A stretch of 64,000 nucleotides of DNA from DASXKD01 sp963762735. Its GTDB lineage: Bacteria; Actinomycetota; Actinomycetes; Streptosporangiales; Streptosporangiaceae. This document shows positions 45,746 through 59,685 of this stretch, piece after piece; within the stretch, counting starts at the first letter, position 1; every line of letters begins with the position of its first letter. The notes under the pieces were generated by a model that had not been told where the DNA came from, made no database searches, and saw only the letters and a list, made by a program, of their open reading frames with translations. The DNA is taken from contig CAVXMG010000021.1 of NCBI GenBank assembly GCA_963762735.1, forward strand, positions 186,001 to 250,000, in the 5' to 3' direction. Position numbers and translations under genes: made by a program.

Positions 45746-45767
45746 AGCGATGCCGTAGACGGGCAGG

Positions 45768-49555
<3,788 letters not shown>

Positions 49556-49729
49556 CTCCGGAACCCCTCCATGGCCAGCCAAATACCGCGCGGGGGGCGA
49601 TATGCCAGGCGAGCCCACTCGAAAGGATCCTGTCACGTCTTGTGATGGCCGAGAATAGAACTGACAGGAAGCAGGCGTGGCCTGGGCACTTGCCCCGGGC
49701 GAAGTGCCCTGGTGCGAAGGCTGGTGGCC

Positions 49730-52009
49730 GTGACCGATCCGAGCGGAGCCGACATGGTGCGGCTGAACGCCCTGGTCGAACGGCAACGGCGGGAGCTGGA
49801 CAAGCTGCGCTCGGCGGCCGCGGCGCGCTCGGTCGTGGACCTGGCCAGGGGCATGCTGATGGAGCAGCTTGGCTGCACGCCCGCCGAGGCCGAACGCCAG
49901 CTCGTCCGCCTGGCCGCGGAATCCGGCATCGCCACGACCGAACTGGCGGCCCAGATCACCCACCAGGACCCGCCCGGCGAGCCGCCAGAGGCGGGCATGC
50001 CCCAGGTCAGCCTGGCCAGGGCGGCGATCGAGACCGCGGCCTCCGGCAACGCCGTGGCCAGTGCCCTGCTCGGGGAGGCCCTGGGCGGCCTCGGCGCGGT
50101 GGCGGTGGCGATCTGGCTCACCGAGCCAGACGGCGGCCTGGAACTGGTCGGCGAGGCCGGTTTCGGCAGCCACGAGGCGAGCCGCTGGCGGCGGTTGCAC
50201 CCGGACATGCCCTCGCTGCCGCAGCAGGTGGCGCGCGACGGCCTGGAGACCTGGTGGCCCGGGGGGCCGCCGCCAGGCGACGAGCGGCCGCTGCCGGGCC
50301 GCTGGCGCGACGGCGGCTGGGCCGGGCTCCCGCTGCACGACGCCGGGGCCGCCCTGGGCGTCATGGTGGTCTGCTGGCCGGAGCCGGCCGCGGAGTTCCC
50401 CGCGCCGCTGCGCCGCCAACTCGCCTCGGTCGCCGACGTCGCCGCCCAGGCGCTTGGGATCCGGCTGTCCCAGGGGGCCCTGCCCCCCGACCACGAGGCC
50501 GCCGGGATGCTTGCGCTGCTTGACGGCCTGCTCGACGGGTACATGTTCGCCCGCGCCGTGCGCGATCCCGATGGCCGGGTGACCGACTTCCGCGTCGACC
50601 ATGTCAGCGACGGGTTCCGCGATCCGGCCGGGCGCGGCGCCGCGGAACTGACCGGCAGGCACCTGCTTGAGCTCTACTCGGAGACGCTCACCGCGGGCGG
50701 CCTGTTCGACAGGTGCCTGGCGGCGGTGGAGGGCGGCGCGCCGCAGCGGCTGCCGGGTGAGGCCGTGGCGGCCCAGGCCGGCCCCGGCACGCCTGCCGCC
50801 GGGATCCGGATCGCGCGGCTGTATGACGGGGTCGTGATCGCCCGGCGCGAGGCCGGCGAGGCTGACCGGCTCGCGGCATTGCTACAGCACGCGCAGCGGC
50901 TCGGCCGGGTCGGCGGCTGGGAGGAGGACGTCCGCAGCGGCGAGGTGAGCTGGACCGAACCGACGTTCGCGCTGTTCGGGCTGCCACCGGGAGATCCTGT
51001 GCCGGTCGCGGACCTGCCGTCGCACGTGGTCGCCGACGACGTCCCCGCGGTCCGGGGCTTCCGGGAGGCCCTGCTGCACGGCCGGATGGAGAGCGCCGCC
51101 GCGTTCCGGGTGGTCCGCGCCGACGACGGCAGCGTGCGGCAGATCCGCGCTTACGCCGAGCCGGTCACAGAACCGGGTGGCGCGGTGATCGCCATGCGCG
51201 GCGTGTACCAGGACGTTTCGGCCGATTACCACACCCGGCTGGCGTTCGCGGCGGCCCGCGAGCAGCTTGCCGACACCGAGGAGCGCGTCGCGGAGGAGCA
51301 CCGCCTGGCCATCAGGCTGCAGGAAGCCATCACCCCGCGCTCCGCAGCGGCGGACGAACTGGTGGAGGCCGCCGGGCTCGACGTGGCGGCCAGGTACCGG
51401 CCGTCCGGTGAGGGCAACCTGGTCAGCGGCGACTGGTACGACACGGTGCTGCTGCCAAGCAAGAAGGTGCTGCTCGTGGTGGGGGACATCGCGGGGCACG
51501 GCCTGGACGCGGTCACCGGCATGGTCGCGGTGCGCAACAGCCTGCGCGGCCTGGCGATCACCGGGGCCAGCCCGGCAACCCTGCTCGACTGGCTGAACAG
51601 GGCGGCCGCGCACTTCACCGACGGCGTCCTCGGCACGGCGATCTGTGGCCTCTACGATCCGGCCAACCGGACGCTGCGCTGGGCCAGGGCCGGGCACCTG
51701 CCGCCGGTGCTGGTACGCGACGGCCGGGCGGAGCAGCTTCCGCTGCCCGAGGGCCTGCTGCTCGGCGCGGACCCGGACGCCAGCTACGCCGAGGAAGTGA
51801 CCAGCCTGCGGCTCGGCGACACGCTGCTGCTGTTCACCGACGGCCTGATCGAACGGCGGGACGAGCCGATCGACGAGGCGATCGCCGGCCTGATCCGGGC
51901 CGCCAGCCATCCGGTGGGCGACGTCGGCGAGTACGCCGACCATCTGCTTGACCAGGCCGCCTCGAATACAGGTGATGATGCGTGCCTGGTCGCGGTCCGG
52001 GTTCGGTGA
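49730..52009 (+). CDS. ANTAR-GAF-PAS-SpoIIE phosphatase
   Basis: This protein of about 759 residues begins with an ANTAR-like helical domain (about residues 10-75, RSVVDLARGMLMEQLGCTPA then EAERQLVRLAAESGIATTEL). It continues with a GAF-like domain (about 90-250), two PAS-like regions (about 260-490, the second with RVGGWEEDVRSGEVSWTEPT) and a C-terminal PP2C/SpoIIE phosphatase. The phosphatase has SGDWYDTVLL, VVGDIAGHGLDAVTG, LFTDGLIERR and GDDACLVAV. It probably dephosphorylates STAS anti-anti-sigma factors. The frame is open to GTG 49712; GTG 49730 has AAGG 9 bases upstream. It is divergent from the HAMP kinase. Confidence 0.88.
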   Translation: MTDPSGADMVRLNALVERQRRELDKLRSAAAARSVVDLARGMLMEQLGCTPAEAERQLVRLAAESGIATTELAAQITHQDPPGEPPEAGMPQVSLARAAIETAASGNAVASALLGEALGGLGAVAVAIWLTEPDGGLELVGEAGFGSHEASRWRRLHPDMPSLPQQVARDGLETWWPGGPPPGDERPLPGRWRDGGWAGLPLHDAGAALGVMVVCWPEPAAEFPAPLRRQLASVADVAAQALGIRLSQGALPPDHEAAGMLALLDGLLDGYMFARAVRDPDGRVTDFRVDHVSDGFRDPAGRGAAELTGRHLLELYSETLTAGGLFDRCLAAVEGGAPQRLPGEAVAAQAGPGTPAAGIRIARLYDGVVIARREAGEADRLAALLQHAQRLGRVGGWEEDVRSGEVSWTEPTFALFGLPPGDPVPVADLPSHVVADDVPAVRGFREALLHGRMESAAAFRVVRADDGSVRQIRAYAEPVTEPGGAVIAMRGVYQDVSADYHTRLAFAAAREQLADTEERVAEEHRLAIRLQEAITPRSAAADELVEAAGLDVAARYRPSGEGNLVSGDWYDTVLLPSKKVLLVVGDIAGHGLDAVTGMVAVRNSLRGLAITGASPATLLDWLNRAAAHFTDGVLGTAICGLYDPANRTLRWARAGHLPPVLVRDGRAEQLPLPEGLLLGADPDASYAEEVTSLRLGDTLLLFTDGLIERRDEPIDEAIAGLIRAASHPVGDVGEYADHLLDQAASNTGDDACLVAVRVR

Positions 52010-52037
52010 CCAGGCACGGCACGCGCCACGACACAGG

Positions 52038-52062
52038 GAATGACGCCCGCATCCTGGGGTAT
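52038..52062 (+). promoter_or_regulatory. Weak SigB-like promoter candidate (GAAT-N15-GGGTAT)
   Basis: GAAT (52038-52041) and GGGTAT (52057-52062) are 15 bases apart and lead to the MEDS/ATPase gene at 52114. Confidence 0.3.
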
Positions 52063-52113
52063 CGGCTGGCTCATGGGACAATGCGGTATCTGAAGGTTGC
52101 CGGAGACCATGTT

Positions 52114-53033
52114 ATGGATGAGCCTGTCGCAGGCGTTCTGAGCCACGCGGCGCTCTTCTATCGCAGCCAGGCCGAGTACGCCGGGCAGGATCACGGCGTT
52201 CGTCCAGGCCGGCCTGGACGCAAGGCGAGCCCGCGCTGATCGTGCTGCCCTGCGGCCGGGCCAGGCGATCGCCGCCTGCCTGGATGCCACGCCGGGCGAA
52301 GCTGGTCTTCGCGGACATGACCGAGCTGGGCCGCAACCCGGCACGGATCATCCCGGAGGTGCGCGCGTTCACCGACAAGCACCCTGGCCAGCGCGTGCGC
52401 CTTGTCGGCGAGCCGATCTGGCCCGGGCGCTCGGCCGCGGAGATCTGCGAGGCGACTCGGCACGAGGCTCTGATCAACCTCGCGTTCGCCCAGGTAGAGG
52501 CGACTATTTTGTGTCCATACGATGCTGCGGGCCTGGCCGGTTCCGTCCTCGATGCTGCCCTGCGCACGCACCAGGAACCAGCAGCGTCCGGCGCGACGGC
52601 CCAGACCTGGCGGGCCAACCTTCCCCCGGACTGCGACCGTCCGCTGCCAGCGCCGCCCGCGGACGCGGAGATGCTCGCCTACGACACCGACCTGGCACCG
52701 GTGCGGCGGCTCGTCGAGCGGCACGCCCGGCGCGCCGGGCTCGGCGAGGAGCGTGCCGTGGACCTGGTCCTGGCGGCGAGCGAGATCGCCGCCAACACGA
52801 TCAGCCACACCGCCGGGAGCGGGGTGATCCATGTCTGGCACACCGGCGAGGAGGTCCTTTGCCAGGTCCATGACCAGGGCTGGATCACCGATCCGATGGC
52901 CGGGCGGGTCCGGCACGGCCCGGATGACCGTGGCCACGGCCTGTGGCTGGTCAACGTGCTGTGCGACCTGGTCGAGCTGCGCTCGGGCCAGACGGGCACC
53001 ACAGTCCGGATGCACATGCGCCGGGGGCGCTAG
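52114..53033 (+). pseudogene. MEDS sensor plus anti-sigma ATPase, several frameshifts
   Basis: This gene would encode about 305 residues: an N-terminal MEDS (MEthanogen/methylotroph, DcmR Sensory) domain and a C-terminal RsbW-like HATPase. The start DEPVAGVLSHAALFYRSQAE is in one frame. FVQAGLDA and then PALIVLPCGRA and then AIAACLDATPGEA fall in changing frames between about 52183 and 52300. From there the frame is clean: LVFADMTELGRNPARIIPEV and the ATPase boxes LAASEIAANTISHT and DDRGHGLWLVNVL. The ATPase half could still be intact alone. ATG 52114 has GGAG 8 bases upstream. The gene at 63679 is an undamaged relative of the MEDS half. Confidence 0.7.
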
Positions 53034-53088
53034 CCCGGGAATCACGGCGCTGCCCACGCAAGTCCCCGGACCGATATCCCGGTGGCAG

Positions 53089-53907
53089 CTAGCTACCGGC
53101 TGCGCTCGCGGGGGCGTCGGCCTCCGCCGGCGGGCTCATCTGCTGCACCTGGGCCGCGAACCTCCGGTACTCGCGCAGCACCGTGCGGAGTTGCTCGGTG
53201 TCGGTGTCGCTGCCCTGCCAGGAGGAAGCCAGAGCACGCTGCCGGGCCTGGACCGAGGTCACGAGCTCGTCGATGGCCGAGTCCACGGCAGCGGCGGCCA
53301 TCTTCACCGAGCCGCGCGGGTCGTCCACGAAGTTCGCCAGAATCTCGCTCCAGCGCTGGGCGGAGATTCCGCTGGGAGCGGCGGCGCCATCGGGTGACGC
53401 GGGAGCGGCCGCGGGCGCCTGCGCCGCCGGCGGCTGGCCGGGTGCGCCGGTCATATCCGGGTCATGGCCTGGCCCGCCGGGAGCTGCCCCGGTTGCGGTA
53501 TCCGGTGCCGTCTCGGTCAGCGCCGGGTCCTTGACCGCCGTCTCCGCGTCGATCACCACGATGTCCTCCTCCAGCACCGCGTCTGGCGCGCCGGTACCGG
53601 CCGGGGATTCGTCCACGATCGGCGCGCCGGCACCGGCCGCAGGCTCGCCGGAGGTCAGCGTCTCGTCCGCGGCCTGCGCCGGGACGTGGCCGTATGCCAG
53701 CGGCGGAGCCTCGCCGGGCGCCCGCTCCAAGGGCCCCGGCTCCTCACCTTGCGCGCGCCAGAACGCTGGCGCCGGGCCGTCGGCAGATTCCCCGGCCTGG
53801 TCTTCCGGCTCGGCCGGTGACTGTGTCTGCTCTGCCCCGGCCGGAGGCTGCGCCTCGTCGGCTTCCTCGGCCGGCCGTTCGCTGTCGCGGTGTCCCCAGA
53901 TCGCCAT
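53089..53907 (-). CDS. Actinobacterial hypothetical with disordered N-terminus and conserved helical C-terminus
   Basis: This is a 272-residue acidic protein. Residues 1-185 are low in complexity (Ala, Pro, Glu, Gly) and probably disordered. Residues 190-262 form a conserved helical unit, ISAQRWSEILANFVDDPRGS then VKMAAAAVDSAIDELVTSVQ and LRTVLREYRRFAAQVQQM. This unit resembles the C-terminal part of many actinomycete hypothetical proteins. The function is unknown; a coiled-coil interaction domain is plausible. It stands alone downstream of the FAD/Fe-S gene region on the same strand. Confidence 0.65.
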   Translation of the reverse strand: MAIWGHRDSERPAEEADEAQPPAGAEQTQSPAEPEDQAGESADGPAPAFWRAQGEEPGPLERAPGEAPPLAYGHVPAQAADETLTSGEPAAGAGAPIVDESPAGTGAPDAVLEEDIVVIDAETAVKDPALTETAPDTATGAAPGGPGHDPDMTGAPGQPPAAQAPAAAPASPDGAAAPSGISAQRWSEILANFVDDPRGSVKMAAAAVDSAIDELVTSVQARQRALASSWQGSDTDTEQLRTVLREYRRFAAQVQQMSPPAEADAPASAAGS

Positions 53908-53988
53908 GCGATCCTCCTATCCGGTCTGTCTTGCCTGCCGACTTTCCGCCAATTACCCGCTCAAACGCCCGCCGGGGACCAGACGCGG

Positions 53989-56917
53989 TCAGGCCAGGCC
54001 AGACCGGTCTTCGAGCAGCCCCGCGAGCAACTGCGCCAGGTGCTGTCCCTCCCGGCCGAGATGGCCGGCCTGGATCTGGGTGCGGCAGGAGAACCCGTCG
54101 GCCAGCACGGCGGTCTCCGGCCGCGCGTCCCGGACCGCGGGCCAGAGCCCGTGCTCCGCGCACGCGACGGACACTTCGTAGTGGCCCGCCTCGAAGCCGA
54201 AGTTGCCGGCCAGCCCGCAGCAGCCGCTGTCGAGCACGTCGACCTCGACGCCACACGCCTTGAGCAGCTCGGTGTCGGTGTCGAAGCCCATGATGGCGTG
54301 CTGGTGGCAGTGCACCTGTGCAATGGCCGCGCGGTGGCTGAGGACGCGTCCGCTCGGGCGGCCGCCAGCCTGCCTCGGTGAGCACCTCGGCGAGCGTCCT
54401 TGTCCGCTTCGCCAGCAGCCGGGCGTCATCGGAGCCGAGCAGGTCGGCGGCGTCCGACCGGAACACCGCGGCGCAGCTCGGCTCCAGCACCACCACGCGC
54501 GTGCCCGCCTGCAACTCCGGCCGCAGCGTCCGGATGGTCCGCCGTAGCACCTTGCTGGCCACGCCGAGCTGGCCGGTGGAGATCCAGGTGAGGCCGCAGC
54601 ACACCGGCCGGGCCGGCACCTCCACGGTGAACCCGGCGTCCTCCAGCACCGCCACGGCCGCCTTGCCGACCTCAGGATGGAAGCTGTTGGTGAACGTGTC
54701 GGGCCACAGGATGACCTTCTCGCCGGCCTGCCGGGCACCACGCCGGGCGTGCCACCGGGTGAACCGCTCCCTGGCGAAGCCCGGCAGTTCCCTGTGCTGG
54801 TCGATGCCGCCGGCCGCCTTGATCAGCCGGCTCAGCAGCGGCGCCCGGCCGGCCGCGTTGACCAGGCCGGGAGCCCGGGCGGCGAGCAGCGCGGCGGCCG
54901 GCAGCCAGCCCATCGAGTAGTGCGACGCCGGCCGCAGCCTGCCCTTGTAGTGGTGCGCGAGGAACTCGGCCTTGTAGGTGGCCATGTCCACCTCGACCGG
55001 GCAATCCTTGCGGCATCCCTTGCAGGCCAGGCACAGGTCGAGCGCGTCCCGCACCTCCGTGGAGTGCCAGCCGTCGCGGATCACCTCACCACGCACCATC
55101 TCCATGAGCAACCTGGACCGGCCACGGGTGGAATGCTCCTCCTCGCGGGTGGCCCGGTAGCTGGGGCACATCACGCCGCCCTCGTCGCCGCGGCACTTGC
55201 CCACCCCGACGCACCGCGATGCCGCGTGGGAGAACTTGAACCCGTCGCTGGCGTAATGGAAAAGCGTCAGTGGTTCCTTCGGGAACCAGCCGCGCCTGGT
55301 GAGATGCGAGTCCAGCGGGTTGGGCTCGACGATCTTGCCTGGGTTCATCCGGTTGCCCGGGTCGAAGGCGGCCTTCAGCTCGCCGAAGGCGCGGATCAGG
55401 TCCGGGCCGAACATCTTGGGCAGCAGTTCGCCGCGCGACTGGCCGTCGCCGTGCTCGCCGGACAGCGAGCCGCCGTAGCTGACCACCAGGTCCGCGGCGT
55501 CCTGGACGAACGACCGGTAGCGCGCGATGCCCTCGTCGGTGCGCAGCTCGAACGGGATCCGGGTGTGCACGCAGCCCTGGCCGAAGTGCCCGTACAGCGA
55601 GGCGCCCCGGTAGTCGTAGCGCTCCAGCAGCTTGCGGAAGTCGCGCAGGTAGTCGCCGAGCCGGTCCGGCGGGACCGCGGCGTCCTCCCAGCCCTCGTGC
55701 GTCTCGTGCTTGCCCGGCGGGTAGGCGGTGGCGCCCAGGCCCGCCTCGCGGACGTCGTTGAGCTTGTCCTCCACGGCCGGGTCGTCCACGTACGCGACAT
55801 GGGGTTTCGGGTGGTCGCCGTCGGACTGGACGTCCTCGATCAGCGCGTGCGCCTTGGCCTTCGCCTCAGCCTCGCTGTCGGCGCCGAACTGGATGAACAG
55901 CCAGCCGGAACCCTCGGGCAGCTTGTCCAGCGCGTCGCTGGCCAGGTGCTCCTCGCGCTCCAGCGAGATGAGCGTGTCGTCCAGCCCCTCGACGGCCAGC
56001 GGATCGTGCCGGACCACGCGGGGCACGACGTCTGCGGCCTGCGCGATGTCGGGGTAGCCGAGGACGACCAGGGACCGGGAGCGCGGCACCTCGAACAGGT
56101 CTATCTCCGCGTGCAGCACGGTGACCAGGGTGCTCTCGCTGCCGACCAGTGCCCTTCCCACGTGGAACCCGTTCTCAGGGAGCAACTGGTCAAGGTTGTA
56201 GCCGGACACCCGGCGGGGGATCTTCGGGTAACCGGTGCGGATCTCGCCCAGGTAGGCGTCCCTGATCTCGCGCAGCCGCCGGTACAACTCGGCCTTGTCC
56301 CCGCCGGCCGCGAGGATCAGCGCAAACTCCTCGTCACTGGTCTGGCCGGCCCAGGTGCGCAGCCCGCCGTAGCAGAGCACCTCCAGGCGGCGTACCGAGT
56401 CGGCCATCTTGCCGTAGGCCTGCGCGGTGGAGCCGCACGAGTTGTTCCCGATCATGCCGCCGATCGTGCAGCTCACGTGCGTGGACGGCTTGGGACCGAC
56501 CATCAGGCCGTGCGGGGCCAGCGCGTCGTTGACCTTGTCAAGCGCCGCGCCGGGCTGCACGATGGCGGTCCTTGCGCCGGCGTCGACCGAGACCAGCCGG
56601 TGGCAGTACTTGGTCCAGTCGATGACGACCGCGGTGTTGACGCACTGCCCGGCCAGGCTGGTCCCGCCGCCCCTGGACAGCACCGGCGCCCCGGCCTCCC
56701 GGCACACGGCGACCGCGTCCGCGCCCGCGTCCACGGTGCGCGGTACTACCACGCCGATCGGCACCTGCCGGTAGTTGGACGCGTCCTGGGCGTAAGCGCT
56801 CAGCGTGCCGCTGTCGAACCTGACCTCGCCGTCCACCCGTTCGTGCAGCGCGGCCCGGAGCTTGGCGACGTCCACATCGGCTGCCGGAATCATGACCTGC
56901 GTCACTGGATCAGCCAT
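53989..56917 (-). CDS. FAD-linked and (Fe-S)-binding oxidoreductase (D-lactate/glycolate dehydrogenase-like), frameshifted
   Basis: This fusion of about 976 residues joins a GlcD-type FAD domain with a GlpC-type CCG/Fe-S domain, as in bacterial D-lactate dehydrogenases. The FAD-binding half has VLSRGGGTSLAGQCVNTAVV and HVSCTIGGMIGNNSCGSTAQ. The Fe-S half has CVGVGKCRGDEGGVMCPSYR and CLACKGCRKDCPVEV, then CCG-domain ends. The frame changes near 54351-54365; after it come AQVHCHQHAIMGFDTDTELL and LDSGCCGLAGNFGFEAGHYE. One base is in excess. It probably oxidises a 2-hydroxyacid and feeds electrons to the respiratory chain. Confidence 0.8.
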
Positions 56918-56947
56918 CCCTTCACCCGGGCGCCCAGCGGGCTACCT

Positions 56948-57900
56948 CTACCGGAGCCGTGGCAGCACCGTATTCGCGTAGAACTCGAAGAAGCCCTCGT
57001 GCTCTCCCCGACCTGGGCGATGTACACCTCATCGAAGCCCGCCTCGGCATAGGCGCGGATGCCGGCCAGGTGCACGTCGGGGTCCGGCCCGGCGGGTGCT
57101 TTCATCGCGTCCTCGGGGACGAGCTGCGCCAGCTCACCGAAATGCCTGGGCAGCGGCAGCAACTGGGCCGCCTCACCGGGGATCCCTTCGTTGGGCCAGA
57201 GCCGGTGCAGGGTCTTGCGCGCCTGTGCGGCGTCGGGGCCCCAGCAGGCCTTCAGGCCGCCCTGCACCGGGCGGTCGCCGCCGCCGGACTCCCGGTAGAG
57301 GCGGACGAAGTCCGCATTGGGCTGGACGCACATGTACCCGTCGGCGACCTTCGCGGCGAGCTTGATGGACTTCTCGCCGAAGCCCGACATGAAGATCGGC
57401 AGCGGGCTCTGCGGCGCGGAGTAGAGTCGCGCGGTGTCCACCTGGTAGTGCCTGCCATGGTGAGTGATGAGCTTGCCGCTCAGCAGGTCCCTGATGACGC
57501 CGACGGCCTCTTCGAGCATCTCCAGGCGCTCCTCCGCCGACGGCCAGCGATCCCCCAGAATGTGCTCGTTCAGCGCCTCCCCGGTGCCGACTCCCAGGGT
57601 GAACTTGCCGCCAGTAAGCAGCGCGGACGTGGCCGCCGCCTGGGCCACCACCACCGGGTGTTGGCGGACCAGCGGGCACGTCACGGCGGTGGTGATGGGC
57701 AACGACGTGGCCTGGGAGACGGCACCGATCACCGACCACACGAACGGGCTCTGGCCCTGCTCATCCAGCCAGGGATGGAAGTGGTCGGAGATCCACAGGG
57801 CGTCGAACCCGGCCTCCTCGGCAAGCCGCGCCTGGCGAACGAGGTCGGCTGGTCCGTACTCCTCGCAGGACAGAAAGTAACCGAAGCGGGTCATGAGCAT
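56948..57900 (-). CDS. LLM-class F420-dependent oxidoreductase (TIGR03557-like), frameshifted near the end
   Basis: This luciferase-like monooxygenase-fold enzyme of about 317 residues resembles the F420-dependent glucose-6-phosphate dehydrogenase-like family. It has TRFGYFLSCEEYGPADLVRQ, LWISDHFHPWLDEQGQSPFV, LGVGTGEALNEHILGDRWPS and LPIFMSGFGEKSIKLAAKVA. The main frame reads through to 56902, but one missing base near 57006 restores the family end EGFFEFYANTVLPRLR with a stop at 56948. F420 as cofactor is inferred from the family. A GTTAGA-N13-GGGTAG promoter candidate is upstream. Confidence 0.85.
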
Positions 57901-57957
57901 CTCCTAATAAGCGCTTGGCGTGCTTGATCTGTGTCCGCCGCCAACGAGGTGCCCTCG

Positions 57958-57982
57958 CTACCCGCCGGAATCTTTGTCTAAC
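57958..57982 (-). promoter_or_regulatory. SigB-like promoter (GTTAGA-N13-GGGTAG)
   Basis: On the minus strand GTTAGA (57982-57977) and GGGTAG (57963-57958) are 13 bases apart, 57 bases before the LLM gene. Confidence 0.55.
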
Positions 57983-58123
57983 CGCGTCGTGCGTGCTTCT
58001 TGCGCCGGCGGCGGGCCTGGCGCAAGAATGCCGTGTGCGGTTGTCCTGGCCAGGGCGGCCGCTTCCTGGGTCCAGAGACGCGGCCCGCCTTTCCCTTCTC
58101 GTATGGACGGGTGGTGATGGGCC

Positions 58124-58546
58124 GTGTCTGGTGACCGGCGTGTGGTCTGGGTTGGCCGCGTCGCGATCCTGAAGCTTCCCGCCGAGGTCGACATCTCCAA
58201 CGCCGGCCAGGTCCGCGAGGATCTGGACGAGGTCGTGGCGCAGGACGCATCGCTGGTGATCGCGGACATGAGCGCGACGACCTTCTGCGACTCCGCGGGG
58301 GTGACGACGCTGGTCAGGGCGGCGCGGAAGGCGAATGCGAGTGGCACGGGACTGCGCGTGGCCGCCAGCGCTCCGGCCGTCACGCGGGTGCTCGCCATCA
58401 CCGGGGTAGACCAGCTGATCGATGTCTATCCGAGCGTCGCTGCTGCCATGGCCGATCCCGGCAACGACGCGGCGGGCCAGCACCGCATCCGGCAGGGGCC
58501 TGCCGGGCAGGCCGATCCCGAGGGGCGCGCCCCGCAACCCGGCTGA
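58124..58546 (+). CDS. STAS-domain anti-anti-sigma factor
   Basis: This 140-residue STAS protein of the SpoIIAA/RsbV type has VGRVAILKLPAEVDISNAGQ, VIADMSATTFCDSAGVTTLV with the Ser that would be phosphorylated in the CDSAG box, and RVLAITGVDQLIDVYPSVAA. When dephosphorylated such a protein binds the anti-sigma kinase and releases sigma. The C-terminal 30 residues are polar. GTG 58124 has no strong ribosome site. A powerful terminator follows. Confidence 0.87.
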   Translation: MSGDRRVVWVGRVAILKLPAEVDISNAGQVREDLDEVVAQDASLVIADMSATTFCDSAGVTTLVRAARKANASGTGLRVAASAPAVTRVLAITGVDQLIDVYPSVAAAMADPGNDAAGQHRIRQGPAGQADPEGRAPQPG

Positions 58547-58594
58547 AGCTCCGGGCTTGCCGGGCGCCCCCATGACCAGGGCGCCATTCGGGGG

Positions 58595-58638
58595 CCGGCC
58601 CGGCCGGATCTGCTGGGGGCAAGATCCGGCCGGGCCGG
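58595..58638 (+). terminator. Perfect 16-bp hairpin terminator
   Basis: CCGGCCCGGCCGGATC (58595-58610) pairs exactly with GATCCGGCCGGGCCGG (58623-58638) over a 12-base loop. It follows the STAS gene by 48 bases. Confidence 0.85.
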
Positions 58639-58716
58639 GCGGGCACCGCTCAGACAGGGCAGGCGGGCACCGTTCAGGCAGGCGGGGGACCGCTCAGGCC
58701 AGGCGGGCACCGCCCA
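58639..58716. repeat. Degenerate short tandem repeat (GGCGGGCACCGCTCAG-like)
   Basis: About four imperfect copies of a unit close to CAGGCGGGCACCGCTCAG follow one another at intervals of roughly 17-23 bases. They lie between the STAS terminator and the end of the GAF-ANTAR gene. They are not CRISPR-like: units are too short, variable and without spacers. Confidence 0.6.
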
Positions 58717-58752
58717 GGAGGACACCTTCTCCAGCCATGGGCTGGCGCCTAC

Positions 58753-59490
58753 TTAGTCCTCTTCGAAGTCATGCGGCTGGGGCGGCTCGCCGCTCACGCT
58801 GGTGACGATCGCGCTGGCGATGTCGCGTAGCTTGACGTTGCTGTTCTGGGACGCGCCGCGCAGTATTTCGAACGCCTTGGCCTGGGTGCACCGCTCCCGG
58901 GCCATGATCACCCCGAGGGCCTGGTAGATCACCGCCCGCGAGGTCAGCGAGGACCGGAGCTGGTCGGTCAGCTCGGAGTACGAGGCAAGCCGCAGCATCA
59001 GCGACAGCGCGCCAGATGCGTTCTCCGCGAGCTTCTCCGCACGGTGGACCTGGTCCGGGCCGAACGCGGCCACGCCGCGCCCGTAGAGGTTGAGCGCGCC
59101 CACCGGCTTGCCGTCCGCGACCAGCGGCAGCCCCAGGCAGGACCGGATCCCGCGGGCCTGCGCGGCGGCCTCGAACCGGGGCCAGTAGGCCCGGGCGGCG
59201 GTGTCGCCGATGCTCACCCGGTCACCGGTTCGCATCGCGTGCAGGCACGGGCCGTCGCCGAGCTGGTACTGCACCTCGTCGATCTCCGAGGCCAGCGGGT
59301 CACTGCAGGCCACCGTGGCCGGCCCTCCGTTCGGCCGCATCGTCATGCCGCAGGACACCCCGTCGGTCACCAGGCGGGCGGCCAGCGTCGCCAGTTCCTG
59401 CAGGAACTGCTCCAGGGTCTGCGTGGACAGCAGCGCCTTCTGCATCTCGGTGAGGTTGTCCGTCGCATCAGCGCCTGGCTCGCCCATCAT
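58753..59490 (-). CDS. GAF-ANTAR regulator
   Basis: This 245-residue regulator has a GAF domain (about residues 25-165, with QYQLGDGPCLHAMRTGDRVS and CLGLPLVADGKPVGALNLYG) and an ANTAR domain (about 178-235, SRAVIYQALGVIMARERCTQ and FEILRGASQNSNVKLRDIAS). It probably acts as an RNA-binding antiterminator under GAF control. Two ATG codons in a row begin the frame; AAGGAA lies just upstream. A GTTT-N14-GGGTAG promoter lies 42 bases upstream. Confidence 0.9.
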   Translation of the reverse strand: MMGEPGADATDNLTEMQKALLSTQTLEQFLQELATLAARLVTDGVSCGMTMRPNGGPATVACSDPLASEIDEVQYQLGDGPCLHAMRTGDRVSIGDTAARAYWPRFEAAAQARGIRSCLGLPLVADGKPVGALNLYGRGVAAFGPDQVHRAEKLAENASGALSLMLRLASYSELTDQLRSSLTSRAVIYQALGVIMARERCTQAKAFEILRGASQNSNVKLRDIASAIVTSVSGEPPQPHDFEED

Positions 59491-59532
59491 TTCCTTCCGC
59501 CTTTCCGCTCCGCCCCCGAGGTCTGAAGATCC

Positions 59533-59556
59533 CTACCCCGGGGGCCGGATCGAAAC
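59533..59556 (-). promoter_or_regulatory. SigB-like promoter (GTTT-N14-GGGTAG)
   Basis: On the minus strand GTTT (59556-59553) and GGGTAG (59538-59533) are 14 bases apart, 42 bases before the GAF-ANTAR gene. It is the same form as at 16313-16336. Two further GAAAC triads (plus strand) follow at about 16-base intervals, so alternative -35 boxes are near. Confidence 0.6.
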
Positions 59557-59685
59557 TGGCGGATCGAAACTGCCGGATTGAAACAGCCGCGCCGTGGTAG
59601 TGCCGTGCTGCATGGATGCGAAACAGCTTCACGACCTGCGACAGCAACTCCGGGTGGATGCGGTGCGCGCCGCGGCGGCGCGGCC

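Noticed and set aside
54677..57052. Plus-strand frame of 791 codons antisense to the FAD/Fe-S oxidoreductase
   Set aside because: No recognisable domain. The minus strand encodes a clear oxidoreductase.
58639..58716. Possible CRISPR array
   Set aside because: Units are short, uneven and lack spacers; no cas genes are near.
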